Source: an uncultured Megasphaera sp.
GTDB taxonomy: Bacteria > Bacillota > Negativicutes > Veillonellales > Megasphaeraceae
Direction: 5' to 3'
NCBI GenBank assembly: GCA_900548635.1
Contig: URLP01000107.1
Location: 1-6,094 of the forward strand
Length of the DNA: 6,094 nucleotides
Part shown: positions 1 to 6,058 of the stretch, piece after piece
How the letters are laid out: each line of letters begins with the position of its first letter
Position numbering within the stretch: the first letter of the stretch is position 1
Notes under the pieces: generated by a model
What the model saw: only the letters and a program-made list of their open reading frames with translations
What the model was told of the DNA's origin: nothing
Database searches by the model: none
Position numbers and translations under genes: made by a program

Positions 1-347
1 CCGGCGTCTACCAGTGGGACCGGACGACGCTTACGACGGAAAAAGAAATCTACATCGCGCCGCGGACGGAAGTCCTGGAAACCCTGGCAGAAGAAGGCAG
101 GCCTGTCGTCTTCTGCGGCGACGGTGCCCTTAAAGGGCGCAGTGAAATCGAAGAGAGGAGCCCGCTCTTTCGCATGGCGCCGCCGACCATGGTCATTCCC
201 CGCGCCGGCAGCGTAGCCCTTGCGGCCAACGTACGCTTTGCTGCCGGCGACTACGACGACTGCATGACCCTGACGCCGTCGTACCTGCGCCGCAGCGAAG
301 CCGAAGTGCTCTGGGAAAAACGCCACGGCGGTGCCAAATGCCTGTAA
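1..347 (+). CDS. tsaB: TsaB, tRNA threonylcarbamoyladenosine (t6A) biosynthesis subunit, 3' part only
   Basis: The gene enters from the left edge; the first complete codon is at position 3 and the last 114 residues are present, about half of a typical TsaB of 220-240 residues. The C-terminal signature LTPSYLRRSEAEVLWEKR, near residues 89-106 of the fragment, is the typical TsaB ending. TsaB is a catalytically inactive ASKHA-fold paralogue of TsaD; with TsaD and TsaE it forms the cytoplasmic complex that moves threonylcarbamoyl from threonylcarbamoyl-AMP to A37 of ANN-decoding tRNAs. The N-terminal half, which carries the TsaD-binding part of the fold, lies outside the window. Its stop codon overlaps the rimI start, and tsaD follows two genes on, a common tsaB-rimI-tsaD order. 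tsaE may lie upstream, but that cannot be seen here. Confidence 0.93.
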   Translation, partial: GVYQWDRTTLTTEKEIYIAPRTEVLETLAEEGRPVVFCGDGALKGRSEIEERSPLFRMAPPTMVIPRAGSVALAANVRFAAGDYDDCMTLTPSYLRRSEAEVLWEKRHGGAKCL

Positions 348-811
348 GCGTACGCCGTGCAGGCCGTGAGGACCTGCCGGAAATCATCGCCATCGAAGAA
401 GCGTCCTTTTCCGTGCCCTGGTCCCATCAGGCCCTGGCAGCGGAACTGGAGAACCGGACGGCCCGCTATTACGTCCTCGAAAGGGAAGACGGCACGGTCG
501 CTGCCTATGCCGACGTCTGGCTCATTGCCGACGAAGGCCAGCTGGCCAATATCGCCGTCCGTCCGGACTGTCGCGGCCTGGGCTACGGGGAAATCCTCCT
601 GCGCACGGCCATGGAAGCCCTCTTTGAGGAAGGCTGTACGACCTTCTTTTTAGAAGTGCGCCAGTCCAATGTGCAGGCAAAAGGCCTCTACCGCAAACTG
701 GGCTACGAAGACGTCGCCGTCCGCAAGGGCTATTACACGCAGCCCGATGAAGACGCGTGCATCATGAACTGCAAAAAAGAAAATTACCAATGGCTCGGCC
801 ATTTAGAATAG
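338..811 (+). CDS. rimI: RimI-type ribosomal protein S18 / N-alpha-acetyltransferase (GNAT)
   Basis: A 157-residue single-domain GNAT enzyme, the usual length for RimI. The acetyl-CoA binding motif A is visible as IAVRPDCRGLGYG (residues 72-84), with the R-x-x-G-x-G core that holds the pyrophosphate. The RimI-specific block LEVRQSN (105-111), then LYRKLGY (117-123) and YYTQPDEDACIM (132-143), follows. E106 and Y118 correspond to the Glu and Tyr acid-base residues of enterobacterial RimI. In E. coli the enzyme acetylates the N-terminal amine of ribosomal protein S18; relatives in other phyla can act more broadly, so the substrate here is inferred. The start overlaps the end of tsaB by 10 bp and has only a weak GGCGG-like site upstream, which suggests translational coupling to tsaB. 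tsaD follows after 15 bp. Confidence 0.93.
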   Translation: MPVSVRRAGREDLPEIIAIEEASFSVPWSHQALAAELENRTARYYVLEREDGTVAAYADVWLIADEGQLANIAVRPDCRGLGYGEILLRTAMEALFEEGCTTFFLEVRQSNVQAKGLYRKLGYEDVAVRKGYYTQPDEDACIMNCKKENYQWLGHLE

Positions 812-812
812 A

Positions 813-818
813 AAAGGA
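813..818 (+). promoter_or_regulatory. Shine-Dalgarno site that selects the tsaD start
   Basis: AAAGGA lies 8 bases before the ATG at 827. It overlaps or touches the alternative in-frame ATG at 818 and so cannot serve that codon. This favours 827 as the true start. Confidence 0.7.
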
Positions 819-826
819 TGAAATCT

Positions 827-1837
827 ATGTATACCTTAGCCTTAGAAACGAGTTGTGACGAAACATCGGCAGCCGTCCTCAAAGACGGCCGTCAGATTCT
901 CTCCAACATCATTTCCACGCAGGTGCCGATCCACCGCAAATTCGGCGGCGTCGTACCGGAAATCGCCTCGCGCCAGCACATCGAATACGTCATGCCGATC
1001 ATCAAGGAAGCCCTGGACACGGCCCAGGTCAGCCTCAAGGATATCGACCACATCGGCGTCACCTACGGCCCGGGCCTGGTCGGGGCCCTCCTGGTCGGTG
1101 TTGCGGCCGCCAAGGCTATCAGCTTTGCTGCCGACAAGCCTTTGGTCGGCGTCAATCATATGGAAGGCCACATCTTTGCCAACTTCCTCAGCCATCCCGA
1201 ACTGGAACCGCCGTTCCTGGCTCTCGTCGTTTCCGGCGGCCACACGCAGCTTGTCCAGATCAATGGCTACAACTCCTTCAAGCTCATGGGCCAGACCCGC
1301 GACGATGCCGCCGGCGAAGCCTTCGACAAGATCGCCCGCGTCATGGGTTATCCCTATCCGGGCGGTCCGCAGATCGACAAACTGGCTAAAGAAGGCAATC
1401 CCGACGCCATCGCCTTCCCGAAGGCCCTGCACGAAAAACACAACTTCGAATTCAGCTTCAGCGGCCTGAAATCGGCGGTCCTCAACTACCTGCACACGCA
1501 GGAACAGCGCGGTCAGTCCTATAACGCCGCCGACGTTGCGGCCAGCTTCCAGAAGACCGTCGTCGAAACGCTCGTCGAAAAGACCATGGATGCCGCCTCC
1601 TACTGCGGCGCCAAAAAGATTGCCGTCGCCGGCGGCGTCTCGGCCAACAGCGGCCTGGCCGCGGCCATGAGCGCGGCCTGTGCCGAAAAAGGCTACGCCT
1701 TCTACCGGCCCGAACCGATCCTCTGCACGGACAACGGCGCCATGATCGGCTGCCGTGCCTACTACATGGCCCTGGATGGCCGTTTTGCCGACCTGACCCT
1801 GAATGCCAAGCCGGCCCTGCCGATTACCTCGGACTAA
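827..1837 (+). CDS. tsaD: TsaD, tRNA N6-adenosine threonylcarbamoyltransferase
   Basis: TsaD (Kae1/YgjD/Gcp family) is the catalytic subunit that transfers threonylcarbamoyl from TC-AMP to N6 of A37 in tRNA, forming t6A. From the ATG at 827 the product is 336 residues, normal for the family. Visible motifs are the N-terminal ETSCDET (7-13), GGVVPEIASRQH (40-51), the metal-binding NHMEGH with H111 and H115, the nucleotide-binding SGGHTQL (136-142), AGGVSAN (268-274), and TDNGAMIG with metal ligand D302. With this start the two histidines fall on the same numbers as in E. coli TsaD, which together with the Shine-Dalgarno spacing argues against the upstream in-frame ATG at 818 (339 residues). 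No key residue is missing. It sits 15 bp after rimI and 25 bp before the histidine kinase gene, apparently in one transcript. Confidence 0.96.
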   Translation: MYTLALETSCDETSAAVLKDGRQILSNIISTQVPIHRKFGGVVPEIASRQHIEYVMPIIKEALDTAQVSLKDIDHIGVTYGPGLVGALLVGVAAAKAISFAADKPLVGVNHMEGHIFANFLSHPELEPPFLALVVSGGHTQLVQINGYNSFKLMGQTRDDAAGEAFDKIARVMGYPYPGGPQIDKLAKEGNPDAIAFPKALHEKHNFEFSFSGLKSAVLNYLHTQEQRGQSYNAADVAASFQKTVVETLVEKTMDAASYCGAKKIAVAGGVSANSGLAAAMSAACAEKGYAFYRPEPILCTDNGAMIGCRAYYMALDGRFADLTLNAKPALPITSD

Positions 1838-1848
1838 TAGAAAAGAGA

Positions 1849-1855
1849 GAGGGGG
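1849..1855 (+). promoter_or_regulatory. Shine-Dalgarno site that selects the kinase start
   Basis: GAGGGGG ends 7 bases before the ATG at 1863. An earlier in-frame ATG at 1803 lies inside tsaD, has no such site, and would add 20 residues (MPSRPCRLPR...) that read as out-of-frame tsaD. Confidence 0.75.
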
Positions 1856-1862
1856 AATCTCG

Positions 1863-3284
1863 ATGGCTACACTTGAAGCGGTCTGCCGCACGGCCAGTAC
1901 CTTGTCGCCTGTGCAGATCCACATTTTACAGAACAGTGAAGAATTGCTGCAGTTCGCCAGCGACTTGTCGCACCGGGAACTGTTCGTCTACGTGCCAGGC
2001 AGGGAAGAGGGGACCCTCGTCCTGGCGGCCCACAAGACGCCGCTTCTGCAGAAAGGGCGGGAGAACGAAAGCGTTGATCCCGGCGCCGTCTTTTCCCGCT
2101 ATGAAGAACCTTTCAACTACCAGGTCCTGCAGCGGGGCGAAGCCATGCGCGGCGAAAAGGAAGTCGAATACGGCGTCATGGCGCCCATCGTCGCCTATCC
2201 TTTCGTTGACAACGGCGGCCTGACCATGGCCGTCATCGCCTTCGTCGGCGCCGTTGAAGAAAGCCGCGAGATCCTTACAGAAACGGCTTTCCTCTCCCTG
2301 CAGGTGCCCATGGATTTCCATTCCATGTACCAGCCCCTGTCCATCCAGGACGGCGTGGTCCTCGTCAACTGCAACGGCGTCGTCCTCTATGCCGACGACA
2401 TGGCCTACAGTATCCTGCACATGTGCGGTCAGCACGGCGCCATCGTCGGTTCGAACATCTACAACACCCGCCTCGACCTGACGGGGGCTAAGAATGTCCT
2501 CTCCAAAGCTGAAGGCCTGGCCGACGACGTGACTTTCGGTGATGCCGTCGTTTCGCGGCGGGTCATCCCAATCCTGCAGCGCGGCAAAGTGCGGCGCGTC
2601 ATTTCCATCCTTACGGAGCGGACGGAGCTGCACCGCAAAGAAGAAGAACTGATGGTCAAGACGTCGGTCATCAAGGAAATCCACCACCGCGTCAAGAACA
2701 ACCTGCAGACCATCGCCAGCCTCCTGCGCATGCAGATGCGGCGCACAAAGAGCGAAGAAGCGAAGAACGTCCTCAAGGAAAGCCTGAACCGCATTCTCAG
2801 CATTTCCCTGGTCCACGAAACGCTCTCGCACCACGACGAAGAAAACATCGACATTTCTGACGTCGCTCAGAAGCTCCTCGGCCTCCTGGCCCACAGCCTG
2901 GTCAGCAAGGACTGCCAGGTAGAGACGAGATTCTCCGGCGACAAGCTGCTCATGCCGTCCGATGCGGCCACGTCGCTGGCACTGGTCCTCAACGAGCTGA
3001 TCACCAACGCCATCAGCCACGGCTTCGAAGGCCGCAGTAAGGGAAACCTTACCGTCACCATCCGCCGCGAAGAAAAAGACGGCGTCCTCATCGTCTGCGA
3101 TGACGGCATCGGCATTTCCAAAGCCGTCCTTGATACGGGCCGCAAGCACTTGGGCCTGGCCATCGTGCGCACGCTCATCGAAAAGGACCTGCAGGGGAGC
3201 ATCGATTTCGACGACGGCGTGCTGGAGGGGACGGTCGTCACCATTCGTTTTCCATTACCAGAGATTGCAAAGAGAGGGGAATAA
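1863..3284 (+). CDS. Soluble sensor histidine kinase, HisKA_2 type (PdtaS/EutW-like), partner of an ANTAR regulator
   Basis: A 473-residue kinase with no signal peptide or membrane segment, so it should sense a cytoplasmic cue. Residues 1 to about 150 resemble the GAF-like H_kinase_N sensor domain. A PAS-like domain follows at about 155-250 (DGVVLVNCNGVVLYAD begins at 163). A short charged, probably helical linker (about 250-272) leads to the H-box EIHHRVKNNLQ, where H275 (just before Arg) is the likely phosphorylated histidine. The C-terminal HATPase_c domain shows the N-box NELITNA (N377, N382), the G1 box DDGIG (413-417) and a HLGLAIV block (G431). The EIHHRVKNNLQ form marks HisKA_2 kinases, which typically pair with ANTAR regulators such as PdtaS-PdtaR in actinobacteria and EutW-EutV in Firmicutes. 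The next gene, 3 bp downstream, is exactly such a regulator. The signal and regulon cannot be read from the sequence. Confidence 0.9.
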   Translation: MATLEAVCRTASTLSPVQIHILQNSEELLQFASDLSHRELFVYVPGREEGTLVLAAHKTPLLQKGRENESVDPGAVFSRYEEPFNYQVLQRGEAMRGEKEVEYGVMAPIVAYPFVDNGGLTMAVIAFVGAVEESREILTETAFLSLQVPMDFHSMYQPLSIQDGVVLVNCNGVVLYADDMAYSILHMCGQHGAIVGSNIYNTRLDLTGAKNVLSKAEGLADDVTFGDAVVSRRVIPILQRGKVRRVISILTERTELHRKEEELMVKTSVIKEIHHRVKNNLQTIASLLRMQMRRTKSEEAKNVLKESLNRILSISLVHETLSHHDEENIDISDVAQKLLGLLAHSLVSKDCQVETRFSGDKLLMPSDAATSLALVLNELITNAISHGFEGRSKGNLTVTIRREEKDGVLIVCDDGIGISKAVLDTGRKHLGLAIVRTLIEKDLQGSIDFDDGVLEGTVVTIRFPLPEIAKRGE

Positions 3285-3287
3285 ACC

Positions 3288-3878
3288 ATGGGATATCGCG
3301 TTGTTATAGGGGATGATGAATCGATCATCCGGATGGATTTATGTGAAATGCTGGAGGAAGCGGGTCATACCGTCGTCGGGGAAGCGGCAGACGGTGTCGA
3401 AGCCCTCGATTTGGTCCGTAAGGAAAAGCCGGACATCGTCTTATTGGACATCAAGATGCCCCGCCTCGACGGCATCCACGCAGCCCGCATGATCGGCCAC
3501 GAAAATCTGGCGCCTGTCCTTTTGCTCACGGCCTACAGCCAGCAGGACATCGTCGACAAGGCCAAGGACTCGGGCGTCCTCGGTTATCTTGTCAAGCCCA
3601 TCAGTCCGGTCAACCTCTTCCCGGCCATTGAAATCGCCATTTCCCAATTCAAGCGCCAGCAGGAAGTGGCCCATCAGATCGACGACATGAACGAACAAAT
3701 GGAAACGCGCAAACTCGTCGACCGGGCCAAGGGCTGCCTCATGGACCTTTACCATATACCGGAACACGAAGCCTACCGCCGCCTGCAGCAGTACAGCATG
3801 AAGAACCGCAAATCCTTGAAAAATGTCGCTGTTGCCGTCATTGCCGGAGCGGAAAAGATAAAAAGTCAAAAAAAATAA
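3288..3878 (+). CDS. ANTAR-domain response regulator (RNA-binding antiterminator, PdtaR/EutV-like)
   Basis: A 196-residue protein with a receiver domain at about 1-120 and an ANTAR domain at about 135-190. The receiver has the acidic pocket D9-D10, phospho-acceptor D54 (LLDIKMP), T81 and K103 (LVKP), all expected for a functional receiver. A helical linker (about 120-140) leads to the ANTAR signature RKLVDRAKGCLM (141-152), then EAYRRLQQYSMKNRKSLKNVAVAVI. Phosphorylated ANTAR regulators dimerise and bind paired RNA hairpins with hexaloops, preventing a downstream terminator from forming. The start is set by AGGGG at 3275-3279, 8 bases upstream and overlapping the end of the kinase gene, so the two are probably translationally linked. 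It is the last gene before a strong terminator. No matching dual-hexaloop target is visible in the window's non-coding DNA, so the targets are probably elsewhere. Confidence 0.92.
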   Translation: MGYRVVIGDDESIIRMDLCEMLEEAGHTVVGEAADGVEALDLVRKEKPDIVLLDIKMPRLDGIHAARMIGHENLAPVLLLTAYSQQDIVDKAKDSGVLGYLVKPISPVNLFPAIEIAISQFKRQQEVAHQIDDMNEQMETRKLVDRAKGCLMDLYHIPEHEAYRRLQQYSMKNRKSLKNVAVAVIAGAEKIKSQKK

Positions 3879-3888
3879 AACGATTCAC

Positions 3889-3920
3889 GAAAAAGTCAGG
3901 ACGAAAGTCTTGACTTTTTC
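3889..3920 (+). terminator. Intrinsic terminator after the t6A-kinase-ANTAR operon
   Basis: A 14-bp stem (arms 3889-3902 and 3907-3920) is complementary throughout with a single G:U pair, and is capped by a GAAA tetraloop at 3903-3906. The base of the stem is an A-tract facing a T-tract (five A, five T), so the same hairpin could also stop transcription from the opposite direction. It starts 11 bp after the regulator's stop codon. Confidence 0.88.
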
Positions 3921-3945
3921 ACCTTTAATGGCTAATATATATATT
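3910..3945 (+). promoter_or_regulatory. Sigma-A-like promoter of groES-groEL
   Basis: TTGACT at 3910-3915 is a good -35 hexamer and TAATAT at 3933-3938 lies 17 bp downstream. An alternative reading is TTCACC (3918-3923), 16 bp, TATATT (3940-3945). Either way transcription would start at roughly 3945-3953, at or just ahead of the CIRCE element, the usual geometry for HrcA repression. The TTGACT hexamer is inside the 3' arm of the preceding terminator. The choice between the two readings is not settled by sequence. Confidence 0.65.
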
Positions 3946-3950
3946 GTAAG

Positions 3951-3977
3951 TTAGCACTCGGAAAGATAGAGTGCTAA
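3951..3977 (+). promoter_or_regulatory. CIRCE element, HrcA operator
   Basis: Perfect inverted repeat TTAGCACTC (3951-3959), 9-base spacer, GAGTGCTAA (3969-3977), identical to the CIRCE consensus in both arms and spacing. HrcA repressor bound here blocks chaperonin transcription; HrcA activity itself depends on GroEL, giving feedback control after heat stress. hrcA is not in the window. Confidence 0.97.
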
Positions 3978-4002
3978 TAAAAGAAGCAGCAGCTTACTTT
4001 TA
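3978..4002 (+). other. Leader hairpin between CIRCE and the groES ribosome binding site
   Basis: TAAAAG (3978-3983) pairs with CTTTTA (3997-4002), and AAGC (3984-3987) pairs with GCTT (3992-3995), giving a 10-bp stem with one bulged A (3996) and an AGCA loop (3988-3991). It starts on the base after CIRCE and its 3' arm covers the first two bases of the TAAGGAGG ribosome binding site. A role in mRNA stability or temperature-dependent translation is possible but only inferred. Confidence 0.5.
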
Positions 4003-4016
4003 AGGAGGAATATAAA

Positions 4017-4298
4017 ATGTTAAAACCGTTAGGAGATCGCGTAGTTATCCGTGTATTGGAACAGGAAGAAAAAACCGCAAGCGGTATTTTTTTACCGGAC
4101 ACTGCTAAAGAAAAACCGAGCCAGGGCGAAGTCGTTGCCGTAGGTCCGGGCAAACTTCAGGATGACGGTAAACGCGTTGCTTTGGATGTCAAAGTAGGCG
4201 ACAAGATTATTTTCTCCAAATATGCCGGCACAGAAGTCAAATTCGAAGGTCAGAAATATTTGATCGTCAGCGAACGCGACATTCTCGCTATTATCTAA
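4017..4298 (+). CDS. groES: GroES (Cpn10), co-chaperonin
   Basis: A 93-residue 10-kDa chaperonin of normal length. GroES forms the heptameric lid that closes the GroEL folding chamber in the cytoplasm. The N-terminal LKPLGDRVVIR (2-12) is the family signature; the mobile loop follows (about 16-32) with the hydrophobic GIFL (23-26) that docks on the GroEL apical domain, and the roof region contains GPGKLQDDGKR. A near-perfect Shine-Dalgarno sequence TAAGGAGG at 4001-4008 lies 8 bases before the ATG, consistent with very high expression. Upstream control is by the sigma-A-like promoter and CIRCE. groEL follows after 48 bp with no terminator between them, so the two are co-transcribed. Codon choice shifts here toward more GCT and GTA relative to the GCC- and GTC-rich upstream genes, as expected for an abundant protein. 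Confidence 0.98.
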   Translation: MLKPLGDRVVIRVLEQEEKTASGIFLPDTAKEKPSQGEVVAVGPGKLQDDGKRVALDVKVGDKIIFSKYAGTEVKFEGQKYLIVSERDILAII

Positions 4299-4330
4299 TA
4301 AACTAACTTTTAAAAACAATTACTTTCACA

Positions 4331-4336
4331 TAGGAG
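4331..4336 (+). promoter_or_regulatory. Shine-Dalgarno site that selects the groEL start
   Basis: TAGGAG lies 10 bases before the ATG at 4347. A possible in-frame GTG at 4338 is only one base after this site and would add a non-conserved MFN extension, so it is rejected. Confidence 0.75.
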
Positions 4337-4346
4337 TGTGTTCAAC

Positions 4347-5978
4347 ATGGCTAAACAGATTTTATTCAACGAAGATGCACGCCGCGCTCTCGGCAGAGGC
4401 GTAGACGCTTTGGCAAATGCCGTAAAAGTAACCTTAGGGCCTAAAGGCCGCAACGTCGTTCTCGACAAGAAATTCGGTGCTCCGACCATCACCAACGATG
4501 GTGTTACCATCGCCCGCGATATCGACCTCGAAGATCCCTTCGAAAACATGGGCGCTCAGCTCGTCAAAGAAGTCGCCACCAAGACCAATGACGTAGCCGG
4601 TGACGGCACGACGACTGCTACCATCCTTGCTCAGGCCATGATCCAGGAAGGCATGCGCAACGTAGCTGCCGGTGCTAACCCGATGATCCTCAAACGCGGT
4701 ATTGAAAAAGCTGTCAACAAACTCGTTGAAGAAATCAAGAAACGTTCCATCGCTGTTTCCGACAAAGCTTCCATCGCTCAGGTAGCTTCTATCTCTGCCG
4801 GTGACGAAGAAGTCGGCGGCCTTATTGCAGACGCTATGGAAAAAGTCGGCAAAGACGGCGTTATCACCGTTGAAGAATCGAAGACCATGGGCACGCAGCT
4901 CTCCGTCGTCGAAGGCATGCAGTTCGATCGCGGCTACATTTCCCCGTACATGGTTACGGACCCGGATAAAATGGAAGCTGTCATGAGCGAACCGTACATC
5001 CTCATTACGGACCGCAAGATTGCTTCTATCCAGGAAATGCTCCCGGTCCTCGAAAAAGTGGTCCAGGCCGGCAAAGAACTCCTCATCATTGCTGAAGACG
5101 TTGAAGGCGAAGCCCTCGCAACCTTGGTCGTCAACAAACTCCGCGGTACTTTCAAAGCCGTCGCTGTCAAAGCTCCGGGCTTCGGTGACCGCCGCAAAGC
5201 AATGCTCCAGGATATCGCTACCTTGACCGGTGCTACGGTCATCACGGAAGACGTAGGCCGTAAACTCGACAGCGTCACCATGGACGACCTCGGCACAGCC
5301 CGTCAGGTCCGCGTTACGAAAGACGAAACGACCATCGTTGAAGGCCACGGCGACCCGCAGGCCATCAAAGACCGCGTGGCTCAGATCAAAGCTCAGATCG
5401 CGGAAACGACGTCTGATTTCGATAAAGAAAAACTCCAGGAACGTTTGGCTAAGATGTCCGGCGGCGTAGCTGTCATCGAAGTCGGCGCTGCTACGGAAGT
5501 TGAATTGAAAGATAAGAAATATCGCCTCGAAGATGCCCTCAACGCTACGCGTGCAGCTGTTGAAGAAGGTATCGTAGCCGGCGGCGGCACGACCCTCATC
5601 GACATCCTTCCGGCTCTCGACGAATTCAAAGAAGAAGGCGATGTCCAGACAGGCATCAACCTCGTTAAACGCGCTATCGAAGCTCCGCTTCGCCAGATCG
5701 CTGAAAACGCTGGCCTCGAAGGCTCCGTCATCGTTGCCAAAGTCAAAGCAGCTGAAGACGGCGTAGGCTTCAACGCCCTCAAAGAAGAATATGTCGACAT
5801 GGTTAAAGCAGGTATCGTCGACCCGGCGAAAGTAACCCGTACGGCTCTCCAGAACGCAGCATCCATCGCTTCCCTCGTCCTCACGACAGAAACCTTGGTC
5901 GCTGACAAACCGGAACCGGCTCCGGCAGCTCCGGCAGCCCCGGCTGGCATGGGCGGCGGCATGCCTGGCATGATGTAA
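4347..5978 (+). CDS. groEL: GroEL (Cpn60), chaperonin
   Basis: A 543-residue 60-kDa chaperonin, full length for the family, which forms the double-ring ATP-driven folding chamber with GroES. The start at 4347 gives the canonical MAKQILFNEDAR N-terminus. The equatorial ATP site is intact: TLGPKG (29-34), D51 in TNDGVTIA, and DGTTTAT (86-92); the ATP-hydrolysis aspartate (D398 in E. coli) is D396 in LEDALNATRAAVEEG, followed by AGGGT. The apical substrate- and GroES-binding segment reads GYISPYM (196-202), with Met where E. coli has Phe204; as I recall, Met is usual in Firmicutes. The flexible C-terminal tail ends in Pro/Ala-rich sequence and GMGGGMPGMM, the Gly/Met type found in group I chaperonins. 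It is the second gene of the CIRCE-controlled operon and is followed by a terminator, with no further gene in the operon. Confidence 0.99.
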   Translation: MAKQILFNEDARRALGRGVDALANAVKVTLGPKGRNVVLDKKFGAPTITNDGVTIARDIDLEDPFENMGAQLVKEVATKTNDVAGDGTTTATILAQAMIQEGMRNVAAGANPMILKRGIEKAVNKLVEEIKKRSIAVSDKASIAQVASISAGDEEVGGLIADAMEKVGKDGVITVEESKTMGTQLSVVEGMQFDRGYISPYMVTDPDKMEAVMSEPYILITDRKIASIQEMLPVLEKVVQAGKELLIIAEDVEGEALATLVVNKLRGTFKAVAVKAPGFGDRRKAMLQDIATLTGATVITEDVGRKLDSVTMDDLGTARQVRVTKDETTIVEGHGDPQAIKDRVAQIKAQIAETTSDFDKEKLQERLAKMSGGVAVIEVGAATEVELKDKKYRLEDALNATRAAVEEGIVAGGGTTLIDILPALDEFKEEGDVQTGINLVKRAIEAPLRQIAENAGLEGSVIVAKVKAAEDGVGFNALKEEYVDMVKAGIVDPAKVTRTALQNAASIASLVLTTETLVADKPEPAPAAPAAPAGMGGGMPGMM

Positions 5979-5983
5979 GACTC

Positions 5984-6001
5984 AGTAAGGCTTACTAGTA
6001 A
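5984..6001. repeat. Small palindromic cluster after groEL
   Basis: The pentamer AGTAA occurs three times in alternating orientation: AGTAA (5984-5988), TTACT (5992-5996) and AGTAA (5997-6001). The last two form a perfect 10-bp palindrome, TTACTAGTAA (5992-6001). It lies 5 bp after the groEL stop codon. No known site is recognised and it may be chance. Confidence 0.35.
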
Positions 6002-6024
6002 TGAGATAGAATAAAGACTACCCG

Positions 6025-6058
6025 AAAAAGGGCTGTCGCTTAGGCGGCAGCCCTTTTT
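6025..6058 (+). terminator. Intrinsic terminator of the groES-groEL operon
   Basis: A 10-bp GC-rich stem, GGGCTGTCGC (6030-6039) with GCGGCAGCCC (6044-6053), has one G:U pair and a TTAG loop. It is flanked by five A (6025-6029) and five T (6054-6058), so it can function in the + direction and probably also for any converging transcript. Confidence 0.92.

Noticed and set aside
842..1924. Long minus-strand open frame (360 codons) opposite tsaD
   Set aside because: tsaD on the other strand is a conserved gene with all motifs; the antisense frame stays open because of GC-rich third positions, and its translation resembles no family I recognise.
1926..3149. Long minus-strand open frame (407 codons) opposite the histidine kinase
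   Set aside because: Same cause: it mirrors the kinase gene codon by codon, has no recognised domain, and lacks its own promoter or terminator context.
3868..3878. Run of eight A just before the regulator stop codon as a frameshift site
   Set aside because: A slip would extend the protein by only about a dozen codons into the terminator, with no conserved product to gain.
3864..3880. Possible CtsR heptad repeat (AGTCAAA, then AATAAAA after 3 bases)
   Set aside because: The second heptad matches only 5 of 7 consensus positions, the site lies inside the end of the regulator gene and upstream of the promoter, and CIRCE already explains heat control.
3889..3920. Terminator hairpin as an ANTAR target
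   Set aside because: Its loop is a GAAA tetraloop, not a hexaloop with A1 and G4, and there is no second matching hairpin beside it.
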